This document shows, piece after piece, positions 23,301 to 31,279 of a DNA stretch of 64,000 nt. This stretch comes from Argopecten irradians (lineage: Eukaryota; Mollusca; Bivalvia; Pectinida; Pectinidae), in the NCBI RefSeq assembly GCF_041381155.1, contig NC_091146.1, positions 34,695,328 through 34,759,327 on the forward strand, given 5' to 3'. The notes below the pieces were generated by a model, which worked only from the letters and a program-made list of their open reading frames with translations, had not been told where the DNA came from and did not search any database. The translations under genes and the position numbers were made by a program. Each line of letters begins with the position of its first letter. Position 1 is the stretch's first letter.

Positions 23301-26180
23301 CTGTAAAGGTTTTTCATTTTACAAAGTACAAATAAGAGCCTGTAATAATTTTCGGCAGTCTGTCAAAAATTTGATTCGCAATTAGTACTTCATTCCATAT
23401 TGGGCCGTGGATTTCTTGCGGGACTCAATTAATTATTTTCTAATATTCCTATCTTGAAGTAAACTAAGAAGCTCTGACTAATCGTGTAAAGTATGTTCCT
23501 GAAGAAAACTCATCTGATCCTGATTTTTTATAGAGAAAAAAACAACACTTTTTGTCGGCGGTGGCGCATCTTTTACTGTTAAATGATAATATAACCTCTT
23601 TTAGTCCTTGATTAACACGTGAGAAGCATCCTCGATACTCCAGAGGTTACTATCACTGTCGTTATATCGGAGGCAACATAACAGAACAGGTAGTTTAGAT
23701 CTATATGACGTACATAAAAAGAATCATAGAACGGTACACTGTGATTGACTGTGTGATTTTGAAGTTAGGCATCGCTCTCTCTGTAGTCTTCAAAAGAAAT
23801 CTTTGCTGGGATGAAATTAGTAAGATTTTTTCTCATGAATTGCCTTCGGTTTTACTATGAGATCCCCCAGGGTGGATATAACCCCTGGAGTATCGAGGAT
23901 GATGAGTAGGTGAAAATGATCTACTTTTGTTTAAACAATTATATTGCCTGTTGTCTATTCTTTGATATCATGTGAATATTTTGCAGGTATATGGCTGGAT
24001 TTCGCTTATAGTTGTAGCAGTATCCATCTTCAGCTTCATGGCAGAGACACACCCGACGTTCAGCTATACACATTACCGTGACGTACCAGGAACACCAACA
24101 AACGTGACGACATACTCACAAAATGTTAACGTCAGTAGAACTACTCCAGTGAACACAACAGTGAACACAACAACTGATGACGTGAACAAACAAGCGTATT
24201 CTGTGACTCACCCAGTGTTGGCTATAATAGATCTCGTATGTCTGGCGTTTTTCACGGTAGAACTTATCATTCGTTTGACTCTCGCCAAGCGAAGGCTGCA
24301 GTATTTAACCTCCCTGATGGGTGTGATTGACTTAATGGCGCTGCTACCAGATTACATCGAAATCATAGTTTACAGTGTCAACCCAGAACTGCAGTTTGAT
24401 GGATCCGTAAACTTCATTTCTGTTCTCAGGATTACAAGGTAACATTAAAACTGTTTCGTCCTTACACTGTACAGAGTTATTCGCCTTGTTTGGGGGATCG
24501 ATTGTGACGTCATATCTTTGTGAGCAAGAGTTACGTCGTTTTCTATCAAAAACATGATGTTGTACTTATAAAAACATGGCACAACTAATCAGTATCTGGG
24601 CAAGGGCAGATAACTATGTAATATACAAATACAGAATACTGGCATCGAATATAATGAAAATCTAAAACTATTCATCAGAAAATGCAATATGTAAGAAATA
24701 TTTTATAAATTGAATGAAAAGATATAGATGTAAAGTTATTGTGGAGTTGTGTTTGTTTACTCTTTGAACATATCCCGCCAGGAAGTCAGCTCTTCTGAGA
24801 TTCCATCAATTGACCGGCTGTTACATCAATCGTATAAAGTTGAAAAACAAAGATTTATTTTATCGGAACATTAAATTTAAAAGAAATGCTGCAGTCGGTC
24901 GAAATATAAATATTAGGAATTATTTTTATTATTTGCTGTTTTATGGTGCGCATGATTTGAAATATCTCTACAAAAATGCAGTTTTACAGCAGTAAATAAC
25001 AAAAGATTTAAAAATCATTCCTTAAGATTAAAATCATAGTGTACTCGTAACATCATTAACCGCTTCATTAACAAAGATTTGTTTTTATAAAATAAAAAAA
25101 AGTCTTTGAGAGTATACCCTACCTTGTAGCTCCATAACATATTAGTCCATTCAGGTAAATTCATTCAATTTAATCTTATTCAGAGGAAGTGGATCTTTTT
25201 AATGAAATCATTACGCTGTTTTATCAGCCAATCAGAGGCAACGTTTCAAATAGTGACGTCATATTTTACGTTGTGAGATCATTCTAGCCAATCAAAATGT
25301 TTGTTACAAGTGAAATGAAATTATTATTGTATCGGAAGGAAAGATAATGCTTTCAATCTGTCCATATATGGTTTAAGAGACCAATTAAGGAAGTGGCAGT
25401 GATATAATTTGCATTTGTGTGTTAATTAGTATCAATGAACTAAAACGTTATAAACTGTGTACATGTACATATTTAGTCTTCATAAATATCTATAAATTAT
25501 CAAATGGTTAACAAATAAACAATAAACATTGAGTTTACTCTTTATCAATTTGTGTGTTAATTTACTACTCGCTAGAAGTAGTTAATATTTCATGTGATTA
25601 TCAGAATTTACATTAAAGGGAAATAACTCTATTTTACAGGGTGTTAAGAATATTCCGACTGATCCGTCACGTTCCAGGGCTTTGGATCCTTATTTACACA
25701 CTACGTGCGTCCTTCAAGGAGCTCCTCTTGATGTCCGCCTTTCTCATGGTCGGAATGCTGGTTTTCTCATCTCTAATTTTCTTTGTAGATGACCGTAGCA
25801 CGTTTACCTCAATCCCACACGCCTTTTGGTGGGCGATCGTTACCATGACGACGGTTGGGTATGGCGACATGTATCCGACTACAAACCTCGGTTACCTTGT
25901 CGGATCATTCTGTGCCTTGTCGGGCTTGCTGATGATTGGATTCTCTGTGCCAGTCCTGGTAAATAACTTTATAATGTATTACAAACATGTGCAGTTCGCA
26001 TTGGAAGAAGACCATAACAAAAAGATCCGCGCAAAAGAAAAGGCCGAAAAGGAAGCGGGTGTGGGGTTGTTAGGCATGATGAAAAGAGGAACAGCCGGAA
26101 GTACGTGTAATTCTCCCGAGGCTGTTCCATTAAACAGCTTGTCACCAAACGGTAACCACAAGACAGACGCTGATGTATGA
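9162..26180 (+). CDS. Shaw (Kv3)-like voltage-gated potassium channel, four coding exons
   Basis: Exons 9162-9488, 19915-20214, 23987-24438 and 25640-26180 join in phases 0, 0 and 2 to give 539 residues, a usual length for Kv channels. In order: an N-terminal T1 tetramerisation domain ([14 protein letters not shown] at 61-74, FDRDPDMF at 101-108) with the HX5CX20CC zinc motif (H121, C127, C148, C149) that marks non-Shaker Kv2-4 types; S1 at about 212-230; an S1-S2 loop with several N-X-S/T glycosylation sites; S2, S3, and an S4 with arginines every third residue; the selectivity filter TVGYGD at 431-436; and S6. The S6 gate reads SVPV (462-465), not PVPV. It should form a delayed-rectifier-type K+ channel in the plasma membrane of excitable cells. 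The start is the first ATG after an in-frame TGA at 9114. Confidence 0.95.
9602..9985. mobile_element. MITE, family C, with an expanded CT microsatellite
   Basis: Left end GGTTACTATCACTGACGTTA and right end GATAGTCCAGGATGGATATA match the complete copies at 23628-23903 and 26212-26526. The interior is inflated by a (TC)n/(TCTG)n tract at about 9771-9881. It lies in the first coding intron of the K+ channel. Confidence 0.7.
9771..9881. repeat. CT/TCTG microsatellite
   Basis: About 110 bp of TC and TCTG repeats inside the family C element. Open frames on both strands over it are low-complexity artefacts. Confidence 0.95.
10046..10122. repeat. Half-copy of family D
   Basis: GTGACGTCACAATCAATACC and ...GGGCAGACAACTCTGTAATA match the right half of the element at 4101-4273. 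The left half is absent. Confidence 0.6.
10123..11483. other. K+ channel intron, no further feature recognised
   Basis: Unique-looking AT-rich intron. Two GTGACGTCAT or GACGTCAT motifs lie near 10320 and 10338. No exon-like frame with a recognisable product. Confidence 0.4.
11484..11816 (-). mobile_element. MITE, family B
   Basis: Begins TGCTACACCGCCGACA and ends near CTGTAGACAGTGGAGCACAT. The interior matches the 33127-33481 copy. Ends are more decayed than in other copies, so it is probably older. Intronic. Confidence 0.65.
11817..13223. other. K+ channel intron with a T/G homopolymer tract and degenerate repeats
   Basis: An oligo-T to oligo-G run lies at about 12398-12424. Between about 12570 and 12720 the motif AGTGGTTGAACGCCACCTTG and relatives recur three times at roughly 60-70 bp spacing, a decayed tandem repeat. 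No coding signal recognised. Confidence 0.4.
13224..13356 (+). mobile_element. tRNA-derived SINE, family 1, 5'-truncated
   Basis: Starts inside the B-box region (AGTTCGATTCTCATGTAG), continues through the GGTACTGACC and GGTGGTTTTTCTCCG body and ends in the tail CTGGACGTTAAG. Fuller copies are at 20520-20714, 53562-53757 and 62241-62430. Confidence 0.7.
13590..13785. repeat. 105-bp tandem duplication
   Basis: Two copies offset by 105 bp share TTCAGTAGTTCACTGAATTG and the surrounding sequence with few differences. The shared block contains the palindrome CAGTAGTTCACTG. A minus-strand frame through both copies is an artefact. Confidence 0.9.
14247..14615 (+). mobile_element. MITE, family A, carrying a nested small element
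   Basis: Starts GGCCCACTACATTTTCGAAA and contains the family interior GGGAAACATAAGGCGACCCG. An 82-bp element is inserted at 14298-14379. The right terminus is decayed. Confidence 0.65.
14298..14379. mobile_element. 82-bp mini inverted-repeat element nested in family A
   Basis: Ends TCATTCACCCCTGAA and TTCAAGGGTGAATGA are reverse complements with one mismatch. The other family A copies lack this segment, which supports an insertion. Confidence 0.75.
15051..15125. repeat. Near-perfect 33-bp-arm hairpin
   Basis: CATCTCGGAGAAATTTCCGG at the left pairs with the sequence ending at 15125, with about one mismatch over 33 bp and a 9-nt loop. A related single arm occurs at about 32924-32952. It may be a tiny MITE or a recombination product. 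Confidence 0.8.
15828..15992. mobile_element. 165-bp near-complete palindrome (foldback element)
   Basis: GTTCCCCAACGTATGACTGT at the left is mirrored to GTTGGGGAAC at the right, and the arms pair almost to the centre, where AAAAGACAC faces GTGTCTTTT. No coding content. It lies in the first coding intron of the K+ channel. Confidence 0.85.
16035..16157 (-). repeat. Dispersed repeat, family G
   Basis: Inverted copy of the repeat at 172-271, sharing TAAATGCGTTCATTGGCCTT and flanking sequence. Confidence 0.6.
16564..16733. repeat. 85-bp perfect or near-perfect tandem duplication
   Basis: Two adjacent copies beginning CGTTACCTGATGGCACGCTC at 16564 and 16649. I see no differences, so it is a recent duplication or an assembly artefact. 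Confidence 0.95.
16949..17084 (-). mobile_element. Internally deleted MITE, family A
   Basis: Left end GGGCCCACAACCTTTCCGAA and right end GGTAGCGGGCCTTTAAAG are about 135 bp apart, against about 400 bp in full copies, so most of the interior is missing. The GAAA array starts at its right edge. Confidence 0.7.
17085..17460. repeat. GAAA microsatellite with a higher-order repeat
   Basis: (GAAA)n tracts alternate with a unique block containing AAGAAGCACCATCACCATTA, present twice about 152 bp apart. Frames across it are low complexity. Confidence 0.9.
17461..18025. other. K+ channel intron, nothing recognised
   Basis: AT-rich, with no repeat or exon that I can identify. Confidence 0.4.
18026..18129. 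mobile_element. 104-bp MITE
   Basis: TTAAAGGTGGTATGAATG at the left and TTCATACCACCTTTAA at the right are inverted ends with TTAA at the edges, consistent with a piggyBac-like TTAA target. No coding capacity. Confidence 0.75.
18130..19194. other. K+ channel intron, nothing recognised
   Basis: No exon or repeat identified. GCGCATGCGCGAAACTTCG near 18330 is a CpG-rich patch. Confidence 0.4.
19195..19790 (+). repeat. Dispersed repeat, family H, split by a MITE
   Basis: The outer parts (about 19195-19289 and 19722-19790) together match 26820-26987, sharing ATTTTGGTCCT, GCATAATGAGAAGA and TTACTTTGACA. The intervening 19290-19721 is the insertion. Confidence 0.75.
19290..19721. mobile_element. 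MITE with internal GTCGACTTA-type subrepeats
   Basis: Ends TTATGGTGGCATATTTCTGC and GCAGAAATATGCCACCATAA are inverted. The interior is about 380 bp of diverged copies of a roughly 24-bp motif alternating TCGACTTGCCGACATAAC and its complement, so the whole element can fold in many registers. It is inserted in a family H repeat whose empty relative is at 26820-26987. Confidence 0.85.
19915..20214 (+). CDS. K+ channel exon 2 (second half of T1 domain)
   Basis: 100 codons in phase 0, from [12 protein letters not shown] to SSRIAK. It contains all four zinc ligands of HX5CX20CC (residues 121, 127, 148, 149) and the linker [15 protein letters not shown] that leads into S1. Acceptor CTGTTGTAG, donor AAG|GTAAAA. 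Confidence 0.92.
20215..20519. other. K+ channel intron 2, 5' part
   Basis: No feature recognised. The frame reads through the donor to a stop at 20359, which an intron-retained transcript would use. Confidence 0.4.
20520..20714 (-). mobile_element. tRNA-derived SINE, family 1, near full length
   Basis: On the minus strand it starts GCCGCGGTGGCCGAGTGGTT (A-box region of a Ser/Leu-type tRNA), has the B-box-like GAGTTCGAATCCC, a body with GGTGGTTTTTCTCCGGG and the tail TGGCTGTTAATAGGACGTTA. It is intronic and antisense to the K+ channel. Confidence 0.85.
20857..20992 (+). repeat. SINE-like repeat 2
   Basis: Head ACACGAACATACCGTAGTCT, middle GACCGTCCTTACATGACCC and tail TGGCTGTTAATAGGATGTTA. 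The tail is the same as in the tRNA-headed SINE family 1, although the head is unrelated. Confidence 0.7.
21130..22135. mobile_element. Foldback element of about 1 kb with roughly 390-bp arms
   Basis: Left arm (about 21140-21525) and right arm (about 21745-22130) are imperfect reverse complements over their length. Matching blocks include TTTTCACAGCTTAATTCATC with TGATGAACTAAGCTGTGAAA, and GTTCAATAGATTAC with GTAATCTATTGAA. The centre (about 21526-21744) is mostly unpaired. No transposase frame. A further partial arm lies at about 23240-23372. Confidence 0.8.
22136..23239. other. K+ channel intron, nothing recognised
   Basis: AT-rich intron without an identifiable exon or repeat boundary. 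Confidence 0.35.
23240..23372 (+). repeat. Solo arm of the 1 kb foldback family
   Basis: CCCAACATTTTGAGAATTGG and the following TTTTCATTTTACAAAGTACA...GTCTGTCAAAAATTTG match the outer part of the arms at 21140 and 22130. Confidence 0.6.
23373..23575 (+). mobile_element. MITE, family B, right half only
   Basis: Contains AATTAGTACTTCATTCCATA and ends GTCGGCGGTGGCGCATCTTT, the right terminus. It begins exactly where the foldback arm stops, so one element truncated the other. Confidence 0.65.
23628..23903. mobile_element. MITE, family C, complete, 276 bp
   Basis: Ends CATCCTCGATACTCCAGAGG and CCCTGGAGTATCGAGGATG are inverted repeats. It lies just upstream of K+ channel exon 3. Confidence 0.85.
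23987..24438 (+). CDS. K+ channel exon 3 (S1 to start of S4)
   Basis: Enters in phase 0 after ATTTTGCAG and leaves in phase 2 before GTAACA. It encodes S1 ([21 protein letters not shown] is 21 residues, about 212-232 here), a threonine- and asparagine-rich extracellular loop with four or more N-X-S/T sites, S2 ([19 protein letters not shown]), S3 ([17 protein letters not shown]) and the first S4 charges in SVLRITR. Confidence 0.93.
24460..24630. mobile_element. MITE, family D
   Basis: TGTACAGAGTTATTCGCC and GGCAGATAACTATGTAATATAC are inverted ends around TTGTGACGTCAT. It inserted 20-30 bp after the exon 3 donor of the K+ channel. Confidence 0.75.
24770..25110 (+). repeat. Dispersed repeat, family E
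   Basis: Shares GACCGGCTGTTACATCAATC, TTTTATCGGAA and AAAAATGCAGTTT with 58390-59040, and its end with 33600-33708. Class unknown. Confidence 0.65.
25150..25400 (+). repeat. Dispersed repeat, family F
   Basis: Shares the order AATGAAATCATTACGC, AGCCAATCAGAGGCAACGTT, and AGCCAATCAAAATG with 53870-54130. It is about 250 bp with no obvious inverted ends. Confidence 0.6.
25640..26180 (+). CDS. K+ channel exon 4 (S4 to C-terminus)
   Basis: Enters in phase 2 after TATTTTACAG. It carries the rest of S4 ([10 protein letters not shown]), S5, the pore helix and [10 protein letters not shown]6 with [11 protein letters not shown] and a short charged tail (about 65 residues) ending TDADV. The stop is TGA at 26178. 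The tail contains a lysine- and glutamate-rich helix ([14 protein letters not shown]). Confidence 0.95.
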
Positions 26181-26211
26181 TAAAGTCTTTGTTTTTGTTA
26201 TGGTCATTGGG

Positions 26212-26526
26212 CATCTTCGATTATCAAGTGGTTACTATCACTAACGTTATATATCCACTTCTGGACTATCTCTTAGTAAAACAGGAGGCATCATAACAGA
26301 ACAGATAATTTAGTCCTTTGATGTACATCAACAAGGACGTATAACGGTACACTGTGGTTGACTGTTTAACTTTGAGCGTCGCTCTCTCTGTAGTCTTTAG
26401 GGCAAATCTTTGCATGCCTGTGATTGGTTCCGATATTTTCTTCTGGGCTGGCTTCAGATTTACTATGGGATAGTCCAGGGATGGATAAAACGTCAGTGAT
26501 AGTAACCTCTGGAGTATCGAGGATGC
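26212..26526. mobile_element. MITE, family C, complete, in the channel 3' UTR
   Basis: CATCTTCGATTATCAAGTGG at the left and CTCTGGAGTATCGAGGATGC at the right enclose ACTATCACTAACGTTATAT and its mirrored partner. It starts 31 bp after the K+ channel stop codon, so it is probably transcribed as part of the 3' UTR. Confidence 0.85.
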
Positions 26527-26819
26527 ATTGGGGGCGGTAATTGGATTGACAAAATAGTTGCAAATAATGTTACTACATTTGACGCTATTTGCAAGCGTCC
26601 GTAGAATGTTAAAATGACAATATTTGTTTTGTTACCATTTTTCTGTACATTGTGATATTGATAGCATTATTTTTATATAGTTTTAAGCTCAAGGTTTTTG
26701 AGCGATAGTGAAATATCTAATATAGCAATGATTATTCTACCACTACGTAGCTGAATCGGGATTAGTTTTTATTTCTATTAAAATGTATATAAAAACTAAA
26801 AAAAAAATAAAAACAACAA

Positions 26820-26987
26820 AGTTCCGAATTATGTGCCGAATTTTGGTCCTATTCTTGCCGCAAATTTTGCTGAATACGTTTTCATTCTGGGCATAATGAG
26901 AAGATGCTCCGTATGAATTGCAGTAAGGATAGGATCAAGATGCGGTTCACAAATTCACACGGCAATTTTACTTTGACATGTGTTATT
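26820..26987 (+). repeat. Dispersed repeat, family H
   Basis: Same unit as 19195-19790 but without the MITE: AAATTCACACGGCAATTTTA occupies the site that is interrupted there. It is itself cut at its right end by a family B element. Confidence 0.7.
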
Positions 26988-27352
26988 TTAAAGATGCTCC
27001 ACCACCGACAGAGCATAAATGATATCAATCTCTTGAACAATAATTGGTGTTTAATCGTGTATATGTATGTCTAATTAACACAAAAAATTACATAAAATAA
27101 TTTATTTTGCCTTTGATGCTTGCGCAATCAGTACTTCATTCCATATAGGATATAGTGCCACGGAATTTTGTCGGGATGCAATTAATTATTTTTCGTAATT
27201 TTAACTTGAAGTAAAATTCGAAGCTCAAACTTTCCAATGGTGGTAATGGTGTTAATTAAGTAACTTTTGTAACTGAATGAAAATACTAAATCGTCTACTC
27301 CTGTTTTTGATAGTGAAAAAATACCATTTATCAGCGGTGGAGCATCTTTAAT
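26988..27352 (+). mobile_element. MITE, family B, complete
   Basis: AAGATGCTCCACCACCGACA and TCAGCGGTGGAGCATCTTTA are terminal inverted repeats, about 365 bp apart. It is inserted in a family H repeat. Confidence 0.85.
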
Positions 27353-27420
27353 TATACTCATGTGTATGCATGTTTTACTTGAATGGCTATTTGTTTAGTT
27401 TTAATATATGTAGACCTGTG

Positions 27421-27824
27421 AAAGGCCCACTACCTTTCCAATACAAAACAAAAAGGTTCATCTAAAATAGTTATAACATAAAACGAAATACAATCATGGC
27501 CTAAGATGAGGTTACAAAAAAACAAATGCACGTATCCCTTCTTACATGTTATCGATGTTAACATTGAAAATCAATTTCACTGTTTTGCCTTCTGATGCAA
27601 TGAGAGTCAACTAACGCGTGGTAATAAGGACGACGGCGGGAAACATAAAACGACCCGCGTTATGAAAATTAACATTTGATTTAATTTAAATAAATTGTTT
27701 TAGAAGGTGATGATGAGTGTAGTATTATCGTTTAGCTAATACCTTGTGAGACTCTAAAAAATAGTAAGTTTCCATTTCCATTTTTAAAACCAAAAACCAT
27801 TTTGGAGAGGTTGTGGGCTTTTAA
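27421..27824 (+). mobile_element. MITE, family A, complete
   Basis: AAAGGCCCACTACCTTTCC at the left and GAGAGGTTGTGGGCTTTTAA at the right. The interior has CATGGCCTAAGATGAGGTT and CGACCCGCGTTATGAAAAT, shared with other copies. Confidence 0.85.
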
Positions 27825-28043
27825 ATGAACATTGTTTTACACATGTTAATGCATGCAAGTTTTATTTAATATTTGTTAGGGATATTTTTATATTACATTC
27901 CTTTTATACACGAAAATACTGTGACTAGATTTACATGAATTTACGTACATATCTAATATTAAGCACATTTCTAAAACGAAGATAATCGTTTCAAAGTTAA
28001 AGAAACGTTTTTGTCTGCATCACTAAGATAACTTTTTTTTCAA

Positions 28044-28180
28044 AGTATCACTCAAAATACACTTGTTTTTGTCTGTATCACTCAAAAATACACTTAGTTT
28101 TTGTCTGTATCACTCAAAAATACACTTATTGTTTGGTTGTATCACTCAAAAATTCACTTAGTTATTTTTCATCTGTATCT
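28044..28180. repeat. Tandem repeat of about 32 bp, four copies
   Basis: TATCACTCAAAAATACACTT followed by a TTTTTGTCTG-like segment repeats four times with small changes. Confidence 0.9.
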
Positions 28181-28429
28181 CATGCGTAAATGTCTTCACT
28201 GCGGCCATGGGGCATAACTCTATAAATTCCATGTTAGAAAGTGTAGCATTGTCAGTTACATACAAAAATATGTATATATCTCTGTAATATATTCTAATAT
28301 CTTTATGTACTCATCATTGCCATTTTGTACTGTTTCCAACATGATTCTCATCGATCACATTTTGTATCCGGAATATGAATTTCATAACAACTTAAACTTT
28401 AAACATTTTATTATTAAGTTTATATATTT

Positions 28430-28435
28430 AATAAA
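28430..28435 (+). terminator. Candidate poly(A) signal of the K+ channel gene
   Basis: AATAAA followed about 20 bp later by the GT-rich GTGTCTGTGGTTTGTTTTG. It is a canonical signal with a good downstream element and would give a 3' UTR of about 2.3 kb containing C, H, B and A family repeats. Confidence 0.4.
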
Positions 28436-28504
28436 GAAATTAAATCAACGTGTCTGTGGTTTGTTTTGTATTTTACCTTGAACACAAATATAGAATCCTG
28501 AATT

Positions 28505-29640
28505 CATCCGATCACATCTCTCTCTCTCACCCTCACAAACTCTCTCCCCGACCCTCACACACACACCCTCTCTCACCCTCAACACACACTCTCTCTCTCA
28601 CCCTCAACACACACCCTCTCTCACCCACTGTCCAACTCTCTCTCATCCTCACACACACTCTCTCTCTCTCCACCTCACACACACTCTCTCTCCACCCTCA
28701 CACTCTCTCTCTCCACCCTCACACACTCTCTCTCTCCACCCTCACACACTCTCTCTCTCCACCCTCACACACTCTCTCTCTCCACCCTCACACACACACA
28801 CTCTCTCTCTCCACCCTCCACCACACACACCCCACCCTCTCTCCCCACTCTCACACACTCTCTCTCACCTCACCACCTCCTCTCTCACCACACACTCTCT
28901 CTCTCACACACCACTCTACAACTCTCTCTCCACCCTCACACACACTCTCTCTCCACCCTCACACACACTCTCTCTCTCCACCCTCACACACACTCTCTCC
29001 CACCCTCCCCTCTCCCCCTCCCACACACACACTCTCTCTCTCCACCCTCAACACACACATCTCTCTCTCACCCTCACACACCACACCCTCTCTCTCACCC
29101 TCAACACACACTCTCTCTCTCCACCCTCACACACACACTCTCTCTCCACCCCAACACACACCTCTCTCACACCACACACACTCTCTCTCTCCACCCTCAC
29201 ACACACACTCCTCTCTCCACCTCACACTACCACCTCTCTCTCCACCCTCACACACCTCTCTCTCTCCACCTCTCACACACACTCTCTCTCCACACTCTAC
29301 ACACCCTCCTCCTCACACACCTCTCTCTCCACCTCACACTCTCTCTCTCCCTCTCTCCACCCTCACACACTCTCTCTCTCCACTCCCACCCTCACACACA
29401 CACTCTCTTCTCTCCACCCTCACACACACACACTCCTCTCTCCACCCTTACACACACACTCTCTCTCCCCTACACACACTCTCTCTCTCACCTCCACACA
29501 CTCCACTCTCCACACTCACACACACACACACTCTCTCTCTCCACCCTCAACACAAACTCTCTTTCTCCACCTCACACACACACACTCTCCTCTCCACCCT
29601 CCACCCTCTCACACACAACACCTCTCACACACACACACCC
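28505..29640. repeat. CT/CA-rich minisatellite, about 1.1 kb
   Basis: Irregular units of CTCTCTCTCCACCCTCACAC. The plus strand has almost no G, so a 422-codon open frame (Ser/Leu/His/Pro/Thr only) spans it by composition. It is not a gene. Confidence 0.95.
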
Positions 29641-30435
29641 TATAAGAAAATTACACCCTATAAGAAAATTCCTACAAAAGTAGGATCATCTAACATACAG
29701 ACACACCTATTACAGTAGAAGTATCCAAGGAAAATGTACAAAAGTATATGTAAGTGTAGTATTAGTACAGGGTAACAATCTAAAACTACACCAGGGTAAT
29801 CTTACGGGGAGGCCAATCAGGGTTTAGGGGAGCTTTGATTACACATTGGTACATTGCGCACCTGTGTTTGAAAACGAGTATTACTTGTAATTTGTATACG
29901 ATTATATGATGGAAACCATCGATCTTAATAATGATTCATATTTTCAACAGCTTCCTATTCATTTCTGTTTTACTCTTAGCATTAGCCGTTTTAATAGAAC
30001 ACAGTTTATCTAATTTATACACATTCATATATTAAGAAGATTCTTTAGTTTTGCGTAAAATGTATTTGTTTTAATTTTTTATTTCATTTCTATTGTAAAT
30101 AAATGGTAGGTAACTCTATACACCTGTATATGTAAGTAGGTATATCTAGGAGACGAATTACAGTTAATCTTCTTATCTGTATAAGTACTGCTCCGTGTTA
30201 ATTATCACTGTCGACAGCGGCGGTTGTCCACATACCTGTATATCGTACGTGTATAACAAATCGAATGATAAACTAAACTTCAAATGTTATACAGCAAAGT
30301 CTACGGAAACGTAGATAACAATGCATCACAAAACAACATCCATTCTATCATTTATTCCTTCAATAATTAATTAGTTCGTTCGTTCAAATGTTATACAGCG
30401 AAGTTTACGGAAACTCTTATAACAATGACAAAGAC
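29641..30435. other. Intergenic, no gene recognised
   Basis: Two copies of CACCCTATAAGAAAATT adjoin the array edge. TATACAGC(A/G)AAGT(C/T)TACGGAAAC occurs twice, at about 30290 and 30392, another short duplication. Nothing else. Confidence 0.4.
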
Positions 30436-30725
30436 CCATTCATTCATTAATTTATTCATTTATTCATCCATTCACTCATTTGTTCATCCATTCACTCATT
30501 TGTTCATCCATTCACTCATTTGTTCATCCATTCACTCATTCGTTCACTCATTCAATCCTATGTACGTTAGTTCGTTCATTCATTCATTAATTTATTCATT
30601 TATTCATCCATTCACTCATTTGTTCATCCATTCACTCATTTGTTCATCCATTCACTCATTTGTTCATCCATTCACTCATTCGTTCACTCATTCAATCCTA
30701 TGTACGTTAGTTCGTTCATTCAGTC
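30436..30725. repeat. TTCA-based array with a 140-bp higher-order unit
   Basis: Inside each unit TTCATCCATTCACTCATTTG repeats as a 20-bp motif. The whole 140-bp block, ending in CAATCCTATGTACGTTAG, occurs twice in tandem (from 30436 and 30576). The Phe/Ile/His/Ser-rich frame across it is an artefact. Confidence 0.92.
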
Positions 30726-31279
30726 ATTCAATGAACCAATCAAACACTTCACCAGTCAGCATTGCAATCATACAATAATTTATATAAGTACAGAAGTGTG
30801 TTGTATGTAGCATAATGGATGTTAAAATTTAGCAGCTATTCACACAGGTTCAAAGCACTTTTGAATTTATTACAAAATTAATCGCGATATATATGTCAAT
30901 AATAAGTTTACATACAAGCTTCTCATAAAAGAAAAAAAAAGAATTACACGAACCTACATGTAGCTACATTGTTTATATAGATCTATGTCGCCCAGTCAAA
31001 ATGAGTGCAATGTTCATTTGCATAATTTACATATTAAAACATATCAGATAAAACCAAATACATTGAATACCCTTCGTTACTTTATTAACATCAGACTTTT
31101 GTGCTAGCATCTTGTACTAATCTGTACTCATTTACCATACACTACCAATTCTCTACATACATTCGTTGTCATTCTTCTCCGTCCATATTGTCCACTCTCT
31201 TTCTAACACATAATATTCCTTTTGTTTTGATATTGATCATGTCAAAACTCTATTCATACCCATGAACAACCCGTCCAAA
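30726..31279. other. Intergenic, nothing recognised
   Basis: AT-rich with no gene or repeat boundary identified. Confidence 0.35.

Noticed and set aside
28450-29718. 422-codon Ser/His/Leu/Pro-rich open frame
   Set aside because: It lies on a CT/CA minisatellite with almost no G on that strand. It is low complexity with no splice or start context.
30425-30778. 117-codon Phe/Ile/His/Ser frame
   Set aside because: Direct translation of the TTCA-based array.
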